Shown: positions 8,576 to 17,752, counted from the stretch's first letter. The stretch: DNA of 64,000 nt from JAMXLO01 sp963812075 (GCA_963812075.1 CAWETN010000007.1:758904-822903); one strand, 5' to 3'. Made by a program: numbers and translations. Notes: generated from the sequence alone by a model not told the origin.

Positions 8576-9487
8576 ATGGGAGCCAATACGGCCAATACCG
8601 CCAATACGGCGAACACTGCGAATGCCGGAAGTGCTGGCAACGGCGGCGGAAGTGGCGGCGAATGGACATTCGCCAATCGCGTGAATCGGCCGTTCGTGCT
8701 CGATCCTCGAGTCAGTGGCGCCTCGCTCAGCGTCGGCACGAAGTATCCGGACAGAAGATGGGATGCCTACTGGTATGCGACGGCGGTCGTGGCGGAATTC
8801 GCCGGCGCGCTCTGGCCGGGCATGATCGATGCGTCTTCGCCTTCGGTGACGATGGTCGATCCCGCGACCTTCGGTGCCGCCCAGGTGCAAGGTGAGATCG
8901 ATGATCTCAGGACGCTGGCGAGGCTCGAACGGACTGATGCGATGGGCGAGATCATCGCGCAAAAGGATGAGTTCGTCAGCTACTTCATGGGTTTACTGCA
9001 TGCCACGCCGCACTCGCATCCGCATACCTACCGGGTGCTGTATTCCGCGAGTCAGATCGCGCTGATGGCGGCTATGCACTTCAAGTATAAATTCAATCGT
9101 GCGCGGCCGGTCCAGCTTTACCCTCCGCTGCTGCCGCCCTGTGAAACGCCGGGTCATGCCTCGTATCCAAGCGGACATGCAACGCAATCCCGCATGATGG
9201 AGAACTGCATGGGACTGGTGCTTCACAATGCCACGCTTCTTGCCACCGCCCCGCTTCCCGGGGCGGATGCAACGACGCTGACGACGGACCTGTCCGCGCT
9301 TGCGTGGCGCATTGCGCACAATCGCGAGATAGCGGGCTTCCACTATCGCAGCGATACGGTGCACGGACGGACGCTCGCCGATGACATCTTCAGCCAGATG
9401 CGGACCGATCTTTCGTCGACAACGCCAAAGCTGTCGCTCCTGAGCAGCGCCATGAAGGACGCACAGGACGAATGGGCAACGTCATGA
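8576..9487 (+). CDS. PAP2/vanadium-haloperoxidase-like protein
   Basis: A 303-residue member of the PAP2 acid phosphatase/vanadium-dependent haloperoxidase superfamily. The three phosphate (vanadate) pocket motifs are visible in order: KYKFNRARP (about 174-182), YPSGHA (about 197-202) and NREIAGFHYRSD (about 253-264), with the catalytic histidines. It may dephosphorylate organic phosphates or, with vanadate, oxidise halides; sequence alone does not decide. The N-terminus is a low-complexity run of Asn-Thr-Ala repeats followed by a Gly/Ser linker and has no classical signal peptide. GGGGGAA precedes the ATG. It overlaps the next gene by ATGA and lies behind a predicted CRP promoter. Confidence 0.8.
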   Translation: MGANTANTANTANTANAGSAGNGGGSGGEWTFANRVNRPFVLDPRVSGASLSVGTKYPDRRWDAYWYATAVVAEFAGALWPGMIDASSPSVTMVDPATFGAAQVQGEIDDLRTLARLERTDAMGEIIAQKDEFVSYFMGLLHATPHSHPHTYRVLYSASQIALMAAMHFKYKFNRARPVQLYPPLLPPCETPGHASYPSGHATQSRMMENCMGLVLHNATLLATAPLPGADATTLTTDLSALAWRIAHNREIAGFHYRSDTVHGRTLADDIFSQMRTDLSSTTPKLSLLSSAMKDAQDEWATS

Positions 9488-10644
9488 ACAGCGGAGCCGA
9501 GGGCGACCCAACGCCATCCTATGCCGGAGCAGACGAGGCTCGGCAGGTGGCGTACGAGCGATTTATTTGGAGCGAGATCACGAAGCGATTGAAGTTTGCG
9601 GCCGAGGTTCCGGGACCTGACTTCAATCCGCTGGTGGCCACGCCCCAGGAGCTTGAGCGGTTCAAGCTGCCTTCCCGTCCCGATCCGAACAGCAACCCAC
9701 GTGCATTCGCCAACTGGCGCAAGGCGATGTCGCCTCCATTGGTCTTCCTGGAGCGTGGCGATGCCACTTCGCTGTTCAAGGTTTCGGCTCGAAGCCGGCA
9801 GCTGCAGTTCCAGAGCTCGCTGGATGCCACCCAGGCGATGAGCAACAACTGGTCCGGCGCGTATATCAGGGACAATGAGGGGGAAACCTATACCCGCATT
9901 CAGGGAAGCTGGGTCGTGCCTCGCCCGTATCCTCCGCCCCCCCAAACTCCCGGCGGGGATTGGCTGCCGGGTACCAGCGTTGCGACAGTATGGCTCGGAT
10001 TGGACGGCTGCGATCCGGGAAGCATCGCGATGCCGCAGTTCGGGACATTCCAAAAGGTCGTCGTGAACACTCCCACCAGGAACCCGGCCGACCTGGTGAC
10101 ATCGGTGTACGCATGGTGGCAGTGGTGGCAGATAGACGACGACGGGGTGCAGGTCGGCATCCCGACGAGCGTGTTTCCGCTTCAGGTGGGCGATCTGGTC
10201 TACGCGGAACTCGATGTGATCGATCCACACACCGTGCGATTCTTCCTCAAGAACCTGTCGCTCGGCACGGTGTTTCCGCCGTTCGACCTCGACCAGCCTT
10301 CGCCGTCGCCCACCAATCCCAACTTCCCGGTGACCGTGGAAGGCCGGACTGCGGAGTGGATCGTCGAACGGCAGACCGAGGCCCACACGACCAATCTGCG
10401 TCCGTTCTGCGACTATGGCGCGGTCATGTTCTACGGTTGCAACGCCCAGGTGCACACAGCGACAGGAGCCTCCGAGGACCGACAGCTTGATCTGGCGACA
10501 ACGATCCGGCTGGCCGATTGGACTCTCGCGACGGCCGGCGGGGTGGACCAGCCCGGGATACATAAACCAGGCATCATCGTATCGTCCGCGGCGCTCCAGG
10601 GTGACGACGGCTTGCTCGTGACCTACACCGGCGCCACGCCGTGA
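9484..10644 (+). CDS. Peptidase family G1 (eqolisin-type glutamic peptidase)
   Basis: A 386-residue protein whose residues from about 120 on match the G1 fold: SNNWSGAYI, GSWVVP, a Trp-rich stretch TVWLGLDG, QFGT carrying the likely catalytic Gln, WWQWWQ, and GRTAEWIVERQTE with the likely catalytic Glu. Eqolisins are acid proteases best known from fungi, with a smaller bacterial branch. No clear signal peptide is present; the first 115 residues could be a propeptide. Start is taken at ATG 9484, which overlaps the upstream TGA (ATGA); an ATG at 9472 inside the upstream gene is possible. Operon partner of the PAP2/haloperoxidase gene. Confidence 0.8.
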   Translation: MNSGAEGDPTPSYAGADEARQVAYERFIWSEITKRLKFAAEVPGPDFNPLVATPQELERFKLPSRPDPNSNPRAFANWRKAMSPPLVFLERGDATSLFKVSARSRQLQFQSSLDATQAMSNNWSGAYIRDNEGETYTRIQGSWVVPRPYPPPPQTPGGDWLPGTSVATVWLGLDGCDPGSIAMPQFGTFQKVVVNTPTRNPADLVTSVYAWWQWWQIDDDGVQVGIPTSVFPLQVGDLVYAELDVIDPHTVRFFLKNLSLGTVFPPFDLDQPSPSPTNPNFPVTVEGRTAEWIVERQTEAHTTNLRPFCDYGAVMFYGCNAQVHTATGASEDRQLDLATTIRLADWTLATAGGVDQPGIHKPGIIVSSAALQGDDGLLVTYTGATP

Positions 10645-10662
10645 TGCGCTGTCCCGTCGTCG

Positions 10663-12138
10663 TCAGTCGAACCCCAGGAAGCCCGTCATCTCGCTGATCG
10701 GCCGCGCCGCTTGCAGCCTGGCGATGTCGGGCACCGGCCGCGCGGTCCTCGCATCCCCCGCCAGCATCGCCTCCAGTTCCGCGGCCACCGCCAGCACGAA
10801 GGCGTCGCCGCCGCGCGGCCCGACGATCTGCAGGCCGAACGGCATGCCGTTGCGGTCGAGCCCCACCGGCAGCGACACCGCAGGATGGCCCGCCAAGGTC
10901 ACCGCATAGGCCAGCGCCAGCCAATGGAAGTAGGTGCGCGTCGGCCTGCCGTCGATCTCCGCCGGATACAGCTCGCGCCACGAGCGCGGGCTGATGGTGA
11001 TCGACGGCGTCAGGATCACGTCCCAGTCGTCGAAGAACGCCTGCCAGCGGCGGTACAGCGCGGTCTGCAATGCCTGCGCCCGCGCCACGTCCGCTGCAGT
11101 GTAGCGCAGCCCCTCCTCGACGTTCGCGCGCACGTTCGGGCCGACGTCCTGCGGCCGGGTGCGCACCTTCTCCGCGTGCCCCGCAAGGAAGCCGAGTGAG
11201 CGCAGCACCTCGAACGCCTCGTCGGCGCCGGCGCAGTCGGGCGTCGCGTCCTCGGCGCGGGCGAACACCCCACGCAGCGTGCTGGTCTTCTCCGCGAATA
11301 CCTCGGCGATATGGCGCTCGGTCGGGGCAAAGCCGAAGTCCGGCGTGAACGCCACGCGCAGCCGCGACAGGTCGATGCGCGCGGGCACCGCGTAGTCCTC
11401 CGCCCGCACCGCGGCGGCCAGCGGATCGCGCGTGTCGTCGCTGACCATGGTCGAGAGCAGCAGGCACAGGTCCGGCACGGTGCGCGCCATGGGTCCGGCG
11501 ACCGGAAGGTTGCTCCAGCCCAGCCCGCGCCGCTCGTTGGCGACCAGGCCCGGCGTCGGGCGGAAGCCGACGATGCCGCTGAACGCCGCCGGGTTGCGCA
11601 GCGACCCGCCGGTGTCCGAGCCGGTGCACAGCGGCACCATGCCGGTCGCCAGCGCCACCGCCGATCCGCCGGATGAACCGGCCGCGGACCGTGTCGGGTC
11701 GAACGGATTGCCGGTTGCCCCGTACACCGCGTTGCGCGTGTTCGCACCGGCGCCGAACTCCGGCGTGTTGGTCTTGCCGACCACGATGGCGCCGGCCTGG
11801 CGCACCGCGGCGACGATGCGCTCGTCGGCAGCCGGGACGTGGTCGCGGAAGATCACGCTACCATGGGTGGTGCGCAGACCCGCGGTCTCCTGCAGGTCCT
11901 TGATGCCGATCGGCAGCCCGTGCAGCGGCGGCAGGTCGTCGCCGCGTGCCACAGCTGCATCCGCCTGCCGCGCCGCGGCACGCGCCCGCTCGAAGTCGCG
12001 CGCGACCATGGCGTTGACCGCGTGGTCCACCGCCTCGATGCGCGCGATGCAGCTTGCCAGCAGTTCGCTTGGCGCAAGCTGCTTGCGGCCGATCAGGCGA
12101 CGGGCGTCGACCGCGGTCAGATCGCATGGCTCGGTCAT
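10663..12138 (-). CDS. Amidase signature family protein
   Basis: A 491-residue amidase with the Ser-cisSer-Lys triad: Lys in GLPIGIKDL (about residue 80), and the glycine/serine-rich segment AAGSSGGSAVALA with GSDTGGSLRNPA supplying the two serines. Such enzymes hydrolyse carboxamides to acid and ammonia. The length is typical. Its start is 4 nt downstream of the gamma-glutamyltransferase stop, so both are likely expressed together; a shared role in amide or peptide nitrogen scavenging is inference. The substrate is not identifiable. Confidence 0.88.
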   Translation of the reverse strand: MTEPCDLTAVDARRLIGRKQLAPSELLASCIARIEAVDHAVNAMVARDFERARAAARQADAAVARGDDLPPLHGLPIGIKDLQETAGLRTTHGSVIFRDHVPAADERIVAAVRQAGAIVVGKTNTPEFGAGANTRNAVYGATGNPFDPTRSAAGSSGGSAVALATGMVPLCTGSDTGGSLRNPAAFSGIVGFRPTPGLVANERRGLGWSNLPVAGPMARTVPDLCLLLSTMVSDDTRDPLAAAVRAEDYAVPARIDLSRLRVAFTPDFGFAPTERHIAEVFAEKTSTLRGVFARAEDATPDCAGADEAFEVLRSLGFLAGHAEKVRTRPQDVGPNVRANVEEGLRYTAADVARAQALQTALYRRWQAFFDDWDVILTPSITISPRSWRELYPAEIDGRPTRTYFHWLALAYAVTLAGHPAVSLPVGLDRNGMPFGLQIVGPRGGDAFVLAVAAELEAMLAGDARTARPVPDIARLQAARPISEMTGFLGFD

Positions 12139-12142
12139 GCGC

Positions 12143-13744
12143 TCAGTACCCTAGCGCCAGCCCGTCCTTGCGCGGTTCGGAGCCACCGATCAGGCAGCCG
12201 CGTGCGCGATCGATCCAGATGGCCTGGCCGCCGCCATGCGGTCGCTCGACCGGTTCCAGTTCGTGGCCCAGGCGGACCAGTGCGTCGCAGATGTCCTGCG
12301 GGATGCCGCGCTCGATCTGCACCTTGCCCTTCAGCGGGAACAGCCGCGGCAGGTCCAGCGACTCCTGAATGTCCAGCCCGTATTCGAGCAGGTTGGTGAC
12401 GAACAGCGAGTGACCCATCGGCTGGAAGTGTCCGCCCATCACGCCGAACGGCATCACCGCCTGATTGTCCTTGCACACCATGCCGGGGATGATGGTGTGC
12501 ATCGGCCGCTTGCGCGGCGCGATGCAGTTCGGATGGCCGCGCTCGATGCGGAAGCCGAAGCCGCGGTTCTGCAGCATCACGCCCGAGCGTTCGGCGAGGA
12601 TCGCCGAACCGAAGCCCTCGAACAGCGAGTTGATGAAGCTGCACGCGTTGCCGTCCTGATCGACCACGCAGAGGTAGATCGTGTCGCGGTGCGGCGGCAT
12701 CAGCGCCTCGCCCGCTGCCGGCAGCGAGCGCATCGCGCCGTCGTCCTTGATCAGCGCGCGCAGGCTCGACAGGTACTCGGCGCTCAGCAGCTTCTTCACC
12801 GGCACATCGACCTGCGACATGTCGGCGACGAAGGCGTCGCGGTCGCGATAGGCCAGGCGCGCGGCCTCGATGTGGCGATGGTAGCGCAGCGCCCCCAACG
12901 GGCCGTCGCTCGCCGACGGCAGTCCGCCCAGCATGCCCAGGATCATCAGGCCCACGATCCCCTGGCCGTTCGGCGGGATCTGGTAGACGTCGTAGCCCTT
13001 CCAGTTCAGCGTGATCGGCTCGACGAAGTCGGCGTTGGCGAGACCGGCGGCGAAATCCGCCTCGGTATGCAGCCCGCCGCGCGCGCGCAGGGTGGCGACA
13101 ATGTCGGCGGCGACCGGACCCTCGTAGAACGCCTTGGCGCCGTGGCGGGCGATGCCGCGCAGCGTCTCCGCCAGGGCCGGGTTGCGGAAGATGTCGCCGG
13201 GGGCGGGCGCCTTGCCGTTGGGCAGGAAGGCGTGCGCGCCGTTCTTGCGCAGCTTGGCCTCCAGCCGCTGCCAGTCCCATGCCACCTTCGAGTGCACCGG
13301 CCAGCCCTCGGCGGCATAGCGGATCGCCGGCTGCAGCAGTTCGTCGAGACCCTTGCGGCCGTGCGCCTGCAGCAGCGTCTCCCAGGCATTGATCGCGCCG
13401 GGCACGGTGACCGCGTGCGGCGACGTGTTGTCCAACTGGCCGGAGATGCCGTGCTCCTCGTACCAGTCGATCGTGGCAGCGGCCGGTGCGCGGCCCGAAC
13501 CGTTCAGCGCGATCACCTTGCCGGCGCCGGCGGGCGCATACAGGCAGAAGCAGTCGCCGCCGATGCCGGTGGACTGCGGCTCGATCACGCACAGCACGGC
13601 GCAGGCCGCCACCGCGGCATCCAGCGCATTGCCGCCGGCGCGCAGCACGTCGAGGGCGGTCAGCGTCGCGGCCGGCATCGAGGTCGCAGCCATGCCGTGC
13701 GTCGCGTAGACCGGGCTGCGGCCTGGCAGATGGAAATCGCGCAT
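12143..13744 (-). CDS. ggt: Gamma-glutamyltransferase family protein
   Basis: A 533-residue Ntn-hydrolase precursor of the gamma-glutamyltranspeptidase family. The N-terminal part shows the family signature (ATSMPAATLTALDVLRAGGNALDAAVA and IEPQSTGIGGDCF). The self-cleavage site that makes the new N-terminal Thr lies in HRDTIYLCVVDQDGNA near residue 345; the small-subunit pocket GGHFQP follows. No signal peptide is evident, unlike many Ggt proteins, so the protein may be cytoplasmic. It is first in a two-gene unit with the amidase and divergent from csaA. Confidence 0.85.
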   Translation of the reverse strand: MRDFHLPGRSPVYATHGMAATSMPAATLTALDVLRAGGNALDAAVAACAVLCVIEPQSTGIGGDCFCLYAPAGAGKVIALNGSGRAPAAATIDWYEEHGISGQLDNTSPHAVTVPGAINAWETLLQAHGRKGLDELLQPAIRYAAEGWPVHSKVAWDWQRLEAKLRKNGAHAFLPNGKAPAPGDIFRNPALAETLRGIARHGAKAFYEGPVAADIVATLRARGGLHTEADFAAGLANADFVEPITLNWKGYDVYQIPPNGQGIVGLMILGMLGGLPSASDGPLGALRYHRHIEAARLAYRDRDAFVADMSQVDVPVKKLLSAEYLSSLRALIKDDGAMRSLPAAGEALMPPHRDTIYLCVVDQDGNACSFINSLFEGFGSAILAERSGVMLQNRGFGFRIERGHPNCIAPRKRPMHTIIPGMVCKDNQAVMPFGVMGGHFQPMGHSLFVTNLLEYGLDIQESLDLPRLFPLKGKVQIERGIPQDICDALVRLGHELEPVERPHGGGQAIWIDRARGCLIGGSEPRKDGLALGY

Positions 13745-13759
13745 GCGGGCTCCAGTGAG

Positions 13760-13812
13760 TGGTCAGTGATCGGTGGTCGGTGCAGTATGGACCACCACCC
13801 GATCACTGACCA
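13760..13812. repeat. Inverted repeat between divergent ggt and csaA
   Basis: TGGTCAGTGATCGG (13760-13773) is perfectly repeated in inverted orientation at 13799-13812, with a 25-nt spacer. It fills the 80-bp divergent promoter region, so it could be an operator or a dispersed palindromic element. Nothing else is recognisable there. Confidence 0.5.
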
Positions 13813-13824
13813 TGGGAGCGGCCG

Positions 13825-14166
13825 ATGGCCGAAACGATCGCTTACGACGCGTTCGAGCGCGTCGATATCCGTGTCGGCACGATCACCGACGCGCAGCCCT
13901 TTCCGCAGGCGCGCAAGCCGGCCTACCGGCTGGTGATCGACTTCGGTCCGGAGATCGGCAGCAAGCGGTCCTCGGCGCAGCTCACCGTGCACTATCGGCC
14001 GGACCAGCTGATCGGGCGACAGGTCTGCGCGGTGGTGAATTTCCCGCCGCGGCAGATCGGCCCGTTCATCAGCGAGGTGCTGACGCTGGGCATGCCGGAC
14101 GGCGAGGACGCCGTCGTGCTGGTGCGTCCGGACTTCAAGGTGCCGAACGGCGGCAAGCTGTTCTGA
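13825..14166 (+). CDS. csaA: CsaA-like tRNA-binding-domain protein
   Basis: A 113-residue OB-fold protein of the CsaA type, related to the tRNA-binding domain of methionyl-tRNA synthetase. Diagnostic segments are FERVDIRVGTITDAQPFPQARKPAY, SSAQLTVHY and the C-terminal VRPDFKVPNGGKLF. CsaA is reported as a small secretion-related chaperone and tRNA binder. The size is normal. Its TGA overlaps the ATG of the phosphoribosyltransferase gene (TGATG), so the two are translationally coupled. Confidence 0.88.
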   Translation: MAETIAYDAFERVDIRVGTITDAQPFPQARKPAYRLVIDFGPEIGSKRSSAQLTVHYRPDQLIGRQVCAVVNFPPRQIGPFISEVLTLGMPDGEDAVVLVRPDFKVPNGGKLF

Positions 14167-14666
14167 TGGCCACCCACTATTACGCCGTGTCGTGGGACCA
14201 GCTGCACCGCGACGCCCGCGCACTGGCGTGGCGGCTGATGGACAAGGGGCCGTTCGCCGGCATCGTGGCGATCACCCGCGGCGGGCTGATCCCGGCGGCG
14301 ATCATCGCGCGCGAACTGGACGTACGGCTGGTGGAGAGCGTGTCGATCGTGTCCTACGCGGCGGGAAGCGGCGGCACGCTGATCGAGGAGGAGAACAGCG
14401 GCGTCCCCGTGGTGATCAAGCCGCCGGCGGCGGCGGGGGACGGCGCCGGGTTCCTGATCGTCGACGATCTCGTGGATACCGGCACCACGGCGCGGGTGGT
14501 GCGCGGCCTGCTGCCGAAGGCGCACTTCGCCACGGTGTACGCCAAGCCGGCGGGGCGGCCGGCGGTGGACGACTTCATCACCGAGGTGTCGCAGGACACC
14601 TGGATCCTGTTCCCGTGGGACACCGAGCCGCAGTTCGTGGCGCCGCTGGTGAAGCGCGGCGGGTAG
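14166..14666 (+). CDS. gpt: Xanthine-guanine phosphoribosyltransferase
   Basis: A 166-residue type I phosphoribosyltransferase that salvages guanine and xanthine with PRPP. The PRPP motif FLIVDDLVDTGTTA is at about residues 98-111, the flexible-loop region precedes it, and the N-terminal AITRGGLIPAAIIAREL is typical of bacterial Gpt. The purine-specificity region near DTWILFPWDTEPQ also matches. It overlaps csaA by 1 nt. Confidence 0.88.
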   Translation: MATHYYAVSWDQLHRDARALAWRLMDKGPFAGIVAITRGGLIPAAIIARELDVRLVESVSIVSYAAGSGGTLIEEENSGVPVVIKPPAAAGDGAGFLIVDDLVDTGTTARVVRGLLPKAHFATVYAKPAGRPAVDDFITEVSQDTWILFPWDTEPQFVAPLVKRGG

Positions 14667-14678
14667 CGCGGCGCCCGG

Positions 14679-16091
14679 TCAATCCGCCATGGGTGGCACC
14701 CGGAGATGCCAGTCGTGCGCCGACTGGTAGGCGTGGCCGATCCGCAGTGCCAACGGCTCCTGATACGCCCGGCAGACGATCTGCAGCGAACTGGGCAGCC
14801 CGCTGGCGGTAAATCCGTTCGGCACCGCCGCCGCGCACAGGTCGCAGTAATTGACCCACCGGGTGAGGATCGCCGGTGTGGTCGTCTGGTCGATCGAGGC
14901 GGCAACCGGTGCCGGCGTCAGCATCGTCGGCGTCAGCAGCGCGTCCATGCCCTGAATGGCGGCGTTGAAGTCCAGGATCATCTGTTCGCGCGCGGCCATG
15001 GCGTTCAGGTATTCCTTCGACGAGATCGCCGCCCCCGCCCGCACCCGCGGCCGCACGTCCTGGTCGAGCGGCGAGGCGTTGTCGTCCGCAAGGTCGGCGA
15101 CCGCGGCATAGATCTCGGCGGAGATGATCTGCCCCATCGCCCCGGCCAGATCGGCGAAGCGCGCGGGCAAGGTCAGGTCAGCGATCTCGGCACCGAGCGA
15201 GGCCAGAAAGTCGACCGAGCGGTCGTAGGCGGCGAGAATTTCGGCATCGACCGCGGCGCGCTCCGCCGCCGGCAGCCGGCCGAGCCGCAGCCCCCGCACG
15301 CCGCGCCGCAGGTCCGGCATCGGATCGACGTCGCGGACCGGCATGGTGTGCGGATCGCGCGGGTCGCCGCCTTGCAGCACGGTCAGCAGCAGCGCGGCAT
15401 CCTCCACATCGCGGGTGATCGGGCCCGGCGTGTCCAGCGTCGGGCTGAGCGGCAGCACCCCGAACGTGCTGATCCGTCCGATCGTGGTCTTCAGGCCGGT
15501 GATGCCGTTCCACGCCGCCGGGATGCGCACGGAGCCGCCGGTGTCCGTCCCGATGGCCCAGGGTGCCATGCGGGCGGCGACGGCGACGCCGGAGCCGGAG
15601 GACGAACCCCCCGGTGCGCGGTGGCTGGCCGCGTCCCAAGGGTTCCGCGGCGTGCCGAGATGCTGGTTGGTGCCCCAGCCGCCATAGGCGAATTCGACCG
15701 TGTGGGTCTTGCCTAGATTGATCATGCCGGCCGCCATCAGCTTGCGGTGCAGGGTGGCGGTGCGCGGCGCGATCCGGTCGCGCCAGGCGGCGGAGCCTCC
15801 CATCGCGACCTCACCCTCGATTTCCACCAGGTCCTTGATGGCGATCGGGATGCCGTGCAGGGGCCCGACGGCGTGGCCGGAACGGATGGCCTTGTCGGCG
15901 GCCTCGGCGGCGAGCCGGGCGTTGGCGGCGTTGACCGAGACGAACGCCTGGAGCTTGGGCTCCAGCCGGTCGATCCGTGCAAGGTATTCATCCACCAGGT
16001 CGACCGGCGACAGGCGCCGCGCGGCGATCTCGGCCGCCTGCGTGTGGACCGGAAGGAAGGCGGGGGATCGCATGGCTGAACTTCCGCTCAT
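14679..16091 (-). CDS. Amidase signature family protein
   Basis: A 470-residue second amidase with Lys in GIPIAIKDLVE, and the serine pair in APGGSSSGSGVAVA and GTDTGGSVRIPAA. The tail resembles Asp-tRNA/Glu-tRNA amidotransferase A-like and aryl-amidase members; the substrate is unknown. I use ATG 16091 because GTGAGG stands 9 nt upstream; ATG 16073 is an alternative. It follows the cyclase-family gene by 10 nt in the same direction, so both may act on one pathway. Confidence 0.85.
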   Translation of the reverse strand: MSGSSAMRSPAFLPVHTQAAEIAARRLSPVDLVDEYLARIDRLEPKLQAFVSVNAANARLAAEAADKAIRSGHAVGPLHGIPIAIKDLVEIEGEVAMGGSAAWRDRIAPRTATLHRKLMAAGMINLGKTHTVEFAYGGWGTNQHLGTPRNPWDAASHRAPGGSSSGSGVAVAARMAPWAIGTDTGGSVRIPAAWNGITGLKTTIGRISTFGVLPLSPTLDTPGPITRDVEDAALLLTVLQGGDPRDPHTMPVRDVDPMPDLRRGVRGLRLGRLPAAERAAVDAEILAAYDRSVDFLASLGAEIADLTLPARFADLAGAMGQIISAEIYAAVADLADDNASPLDQDVRPRVRAGAAISSKEYLNAMAAREQMILDFNAAIQGMDALLTPTMLTPAPVAASIDQTTTPAILTRWVNYCDLCAAAVPNGFTASGLPSSLQIVCRAYQEPLALRIGHAYQSAHDWHLRVPPMAD

Positions 16092-16101
16092 GTGGGTTGC
16101 C

Positions 16102-16791
16102 TCACTCGAATACCGCCACCGCGCGGATCGGGCTTGCGGTGCCGCCACGGATCTTCAGTGGGAAGCCGATGAAGCGGAACCTTCCGCGCCCCACCAGTTT
16201 GTCCAGATTGGCCAGGCATTCCATGTGCGTGATGCCGCGCTCCGCGCAGGCCATGTGCGCGAGATAGTTGGGTTCGCCTTCCGGCGCCGGGCTGATCGCC
16301 TCGACGCCGAACATCAGGATGCCGCGATCCGCCAGCCAGTGCACCGATTCCAGCGCCAGCCCAGGGAAGTCGTGCAGGTAGCCGGGCTTGCCCAGCAGCC
16401 GCTCGTTGGTCGCCATGTAGAGCAGCACGGTGTCGCGCGGCCGGATCTCCTGGCCCGACCGGTCGAGTGCCGTCTGCATCTCCGGCACGGTGATCGCGTG
16501 CTTCAGCGGCACGTGCGACAGGTCGAGACAGATCGCCGACGTGTAGAAGTTCTCCAGCGGCACCTCGTCGATCGACAGCGCGCCGGGCCGAGGATCGAAG
16601 TGCACCGGCGCATCGACATGCGTGCCGGCATGGTCGGACAGCGCGATCGACAGCGCCTTGGAGGTGAACACCGTGTCGCCGGCGACCTTCTTCTCCGAAT
16701 GGTCGCCCCACACCGTCATGATGACCGGCGGATGCGACGGATGGGTCTGCGTGCGGTGGAATAGCTCGCGGCTGAGGTCGATGAGTTCCAT
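16102..16791 (-). CDS. Cyclase-family (kynurenine formamidase-like) metal hydrolase
   Basis: A 229-residue protein with the metal-binding signature HAGTHVDAPVHFD (about residues 54-66), characteristic of the cyclase/KynB family that opens or closes amide and lactone bonds using zinc or manganese. C-terminal GRFRFIGFPLKIRGGTASPIRAVAV is also typical. Whether it is a true kynurenine formamidase is unclear: no tryptophan-pathway genes are nearby. It heads a unit with the amidase downstream and is divergent from the SMP-30 gene, with 66 bp between the starts. Confidence 0.83.
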   Translation of the reverse strand: MELIDLSRELFHRTQTHPSHPPVIMTVWGDHSEKKVAGDTVFTSKALSIALSDHAGTHVDAPVHFDPRPGALSIDEVPLENFYTSAICLDLSHVPLKHAITVPEMQTALDRSGQEIRPRDTVLLYMATNERLLGKPGYLHDFPGLALESVHWLADRGILMFGVEAISPAPEGEPNYLAHMACAERGITHMECLANLDKLVGRGRFRFIGFPLKIRGGTASPIRAVAVFE

Positions 16792-16857
16792 GGCGGTGCC
16801 CTTCGCGAGAGGTGTGCGGCGGTGCTAGCGTCCCGCATCGCACGGGAGGAGACAACC

Positions 16858-17718
16858 ATGGCCGGACTGGCGGATGTCCTCGAGACGACGCAGCTCGAGA
16901 AGCTGGCGGGCGGGTTCGTGTTCACCGAGGGACCTCTGTGGCACCCGGACGGCTTCTACTACTTCGTCGATATAAGGCAGAACCTGCTGTACCGCATGGT
17001 GATCGGCAAGAAGCCGGAGGTCGTGCGCAAGACCATCGGCGGCAACGGCACCACCTTCGACCTGCAGGGTCGGCTGATCAACTGCGAGGGCGATGGCCGC
17101 ATGGTGACACGGCTTGCCGCGGACGGGTCGGTGACGACTCTGGTGGATCGCTTCGAGGGCAAGCAGCTGAACCGTCCGAACGACGTGATCTGCCATTCGA
17201 ACGGGTCGCTTTATTTCACCGATCCCGGCTACCGCGTGCCGGTGAACGAGCGCGAGCTGGACGCCGCGGTGTACCGTATCGCGCCCGACGGGTCGGTCAG
17301 TCTGGCGGTGCCGGTGGAGTATCCGAACGGGCTGGCGCTGTCGCCCGACGAGCGGACGCTCTACATCGCCAACACGCGGTGGTGCCAGTACATCCACGCG
17401 GTGGAGCTGGACGCAGCGGGCACCATGCTGCGCCGGCGGGTGTTCGCCGACATGTCGGCCGACGGCACCAACGGCGTGCCGGACGGGATGAAGGTGGACC
17501 AGGCAGGGCGGGTGTTCTGCACCGGCACCGGCGGGGTATGGGTGTTTGCGCCGGACGGCTCGAAGCTCGGCATGATCGACATGCCGGAGGTGTGCGCCAA
17601 CGTGGCGTTCGGCGGACCGGACCTGAAGACGCTGTTCCTGACCGCCAGCACGTCTGTCTATACGCTGCGGGTGAAGACGCCGGGCATGCCGCATCCTTGG
17701 TACAAACTGCGAGCATAG
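16858..17718 (+). CDS. SMP-30/gluconolactonase-like beta-propeller
   Basis: A 286-residue SMP-30 family protein, a six-bladed propeller that hydrolyses sugar or other lactones with a divalent metal. Typical metal-ligand segments are FTEGPLWHPDG (Glu), LNRPNDVICHSNGSLYFTDP (Asn), EYPNGLALSPDERTLYIANT (Asn) and DGMKVDQAGRVFCTG (Asp). I chose ATG 16858, preceded by GGGAGGAG. Its divergence from a cyclase-family hydrolase and an amidase suggests one small degradation unit, though no substrate is evident. Confidence 0.85.
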   Translation: MAGLADVLETTQLEKLAGGFVFTEGPLWHPDGFYYFVDIRQNLLYRMVIGKKPEVVRKTIGGNGTTFDLQGRLINCEGDGRMVTRLAADGSVTTLVDRFEGKQLNRPNDVICHSNGSLYFTDPGYRVPVNERELDAAVYRIAPDGSVSLAVPVEYPNGLALSPDERTLYIANTRWCQYIHAVELDAAGTMLRRRVFADMSADGTNGVPDGMKVDQAGRVFCTGTGGVWVFAPDGSKLGMIDMPEVCANVAFGGPDLKTLFLTASTSVYTLRVKTPGMPHPWYKLRA

Positions 17719-17752
17719 GAAGTATGGCAGAAGAGCTGGTGGGTCAGGGCGC

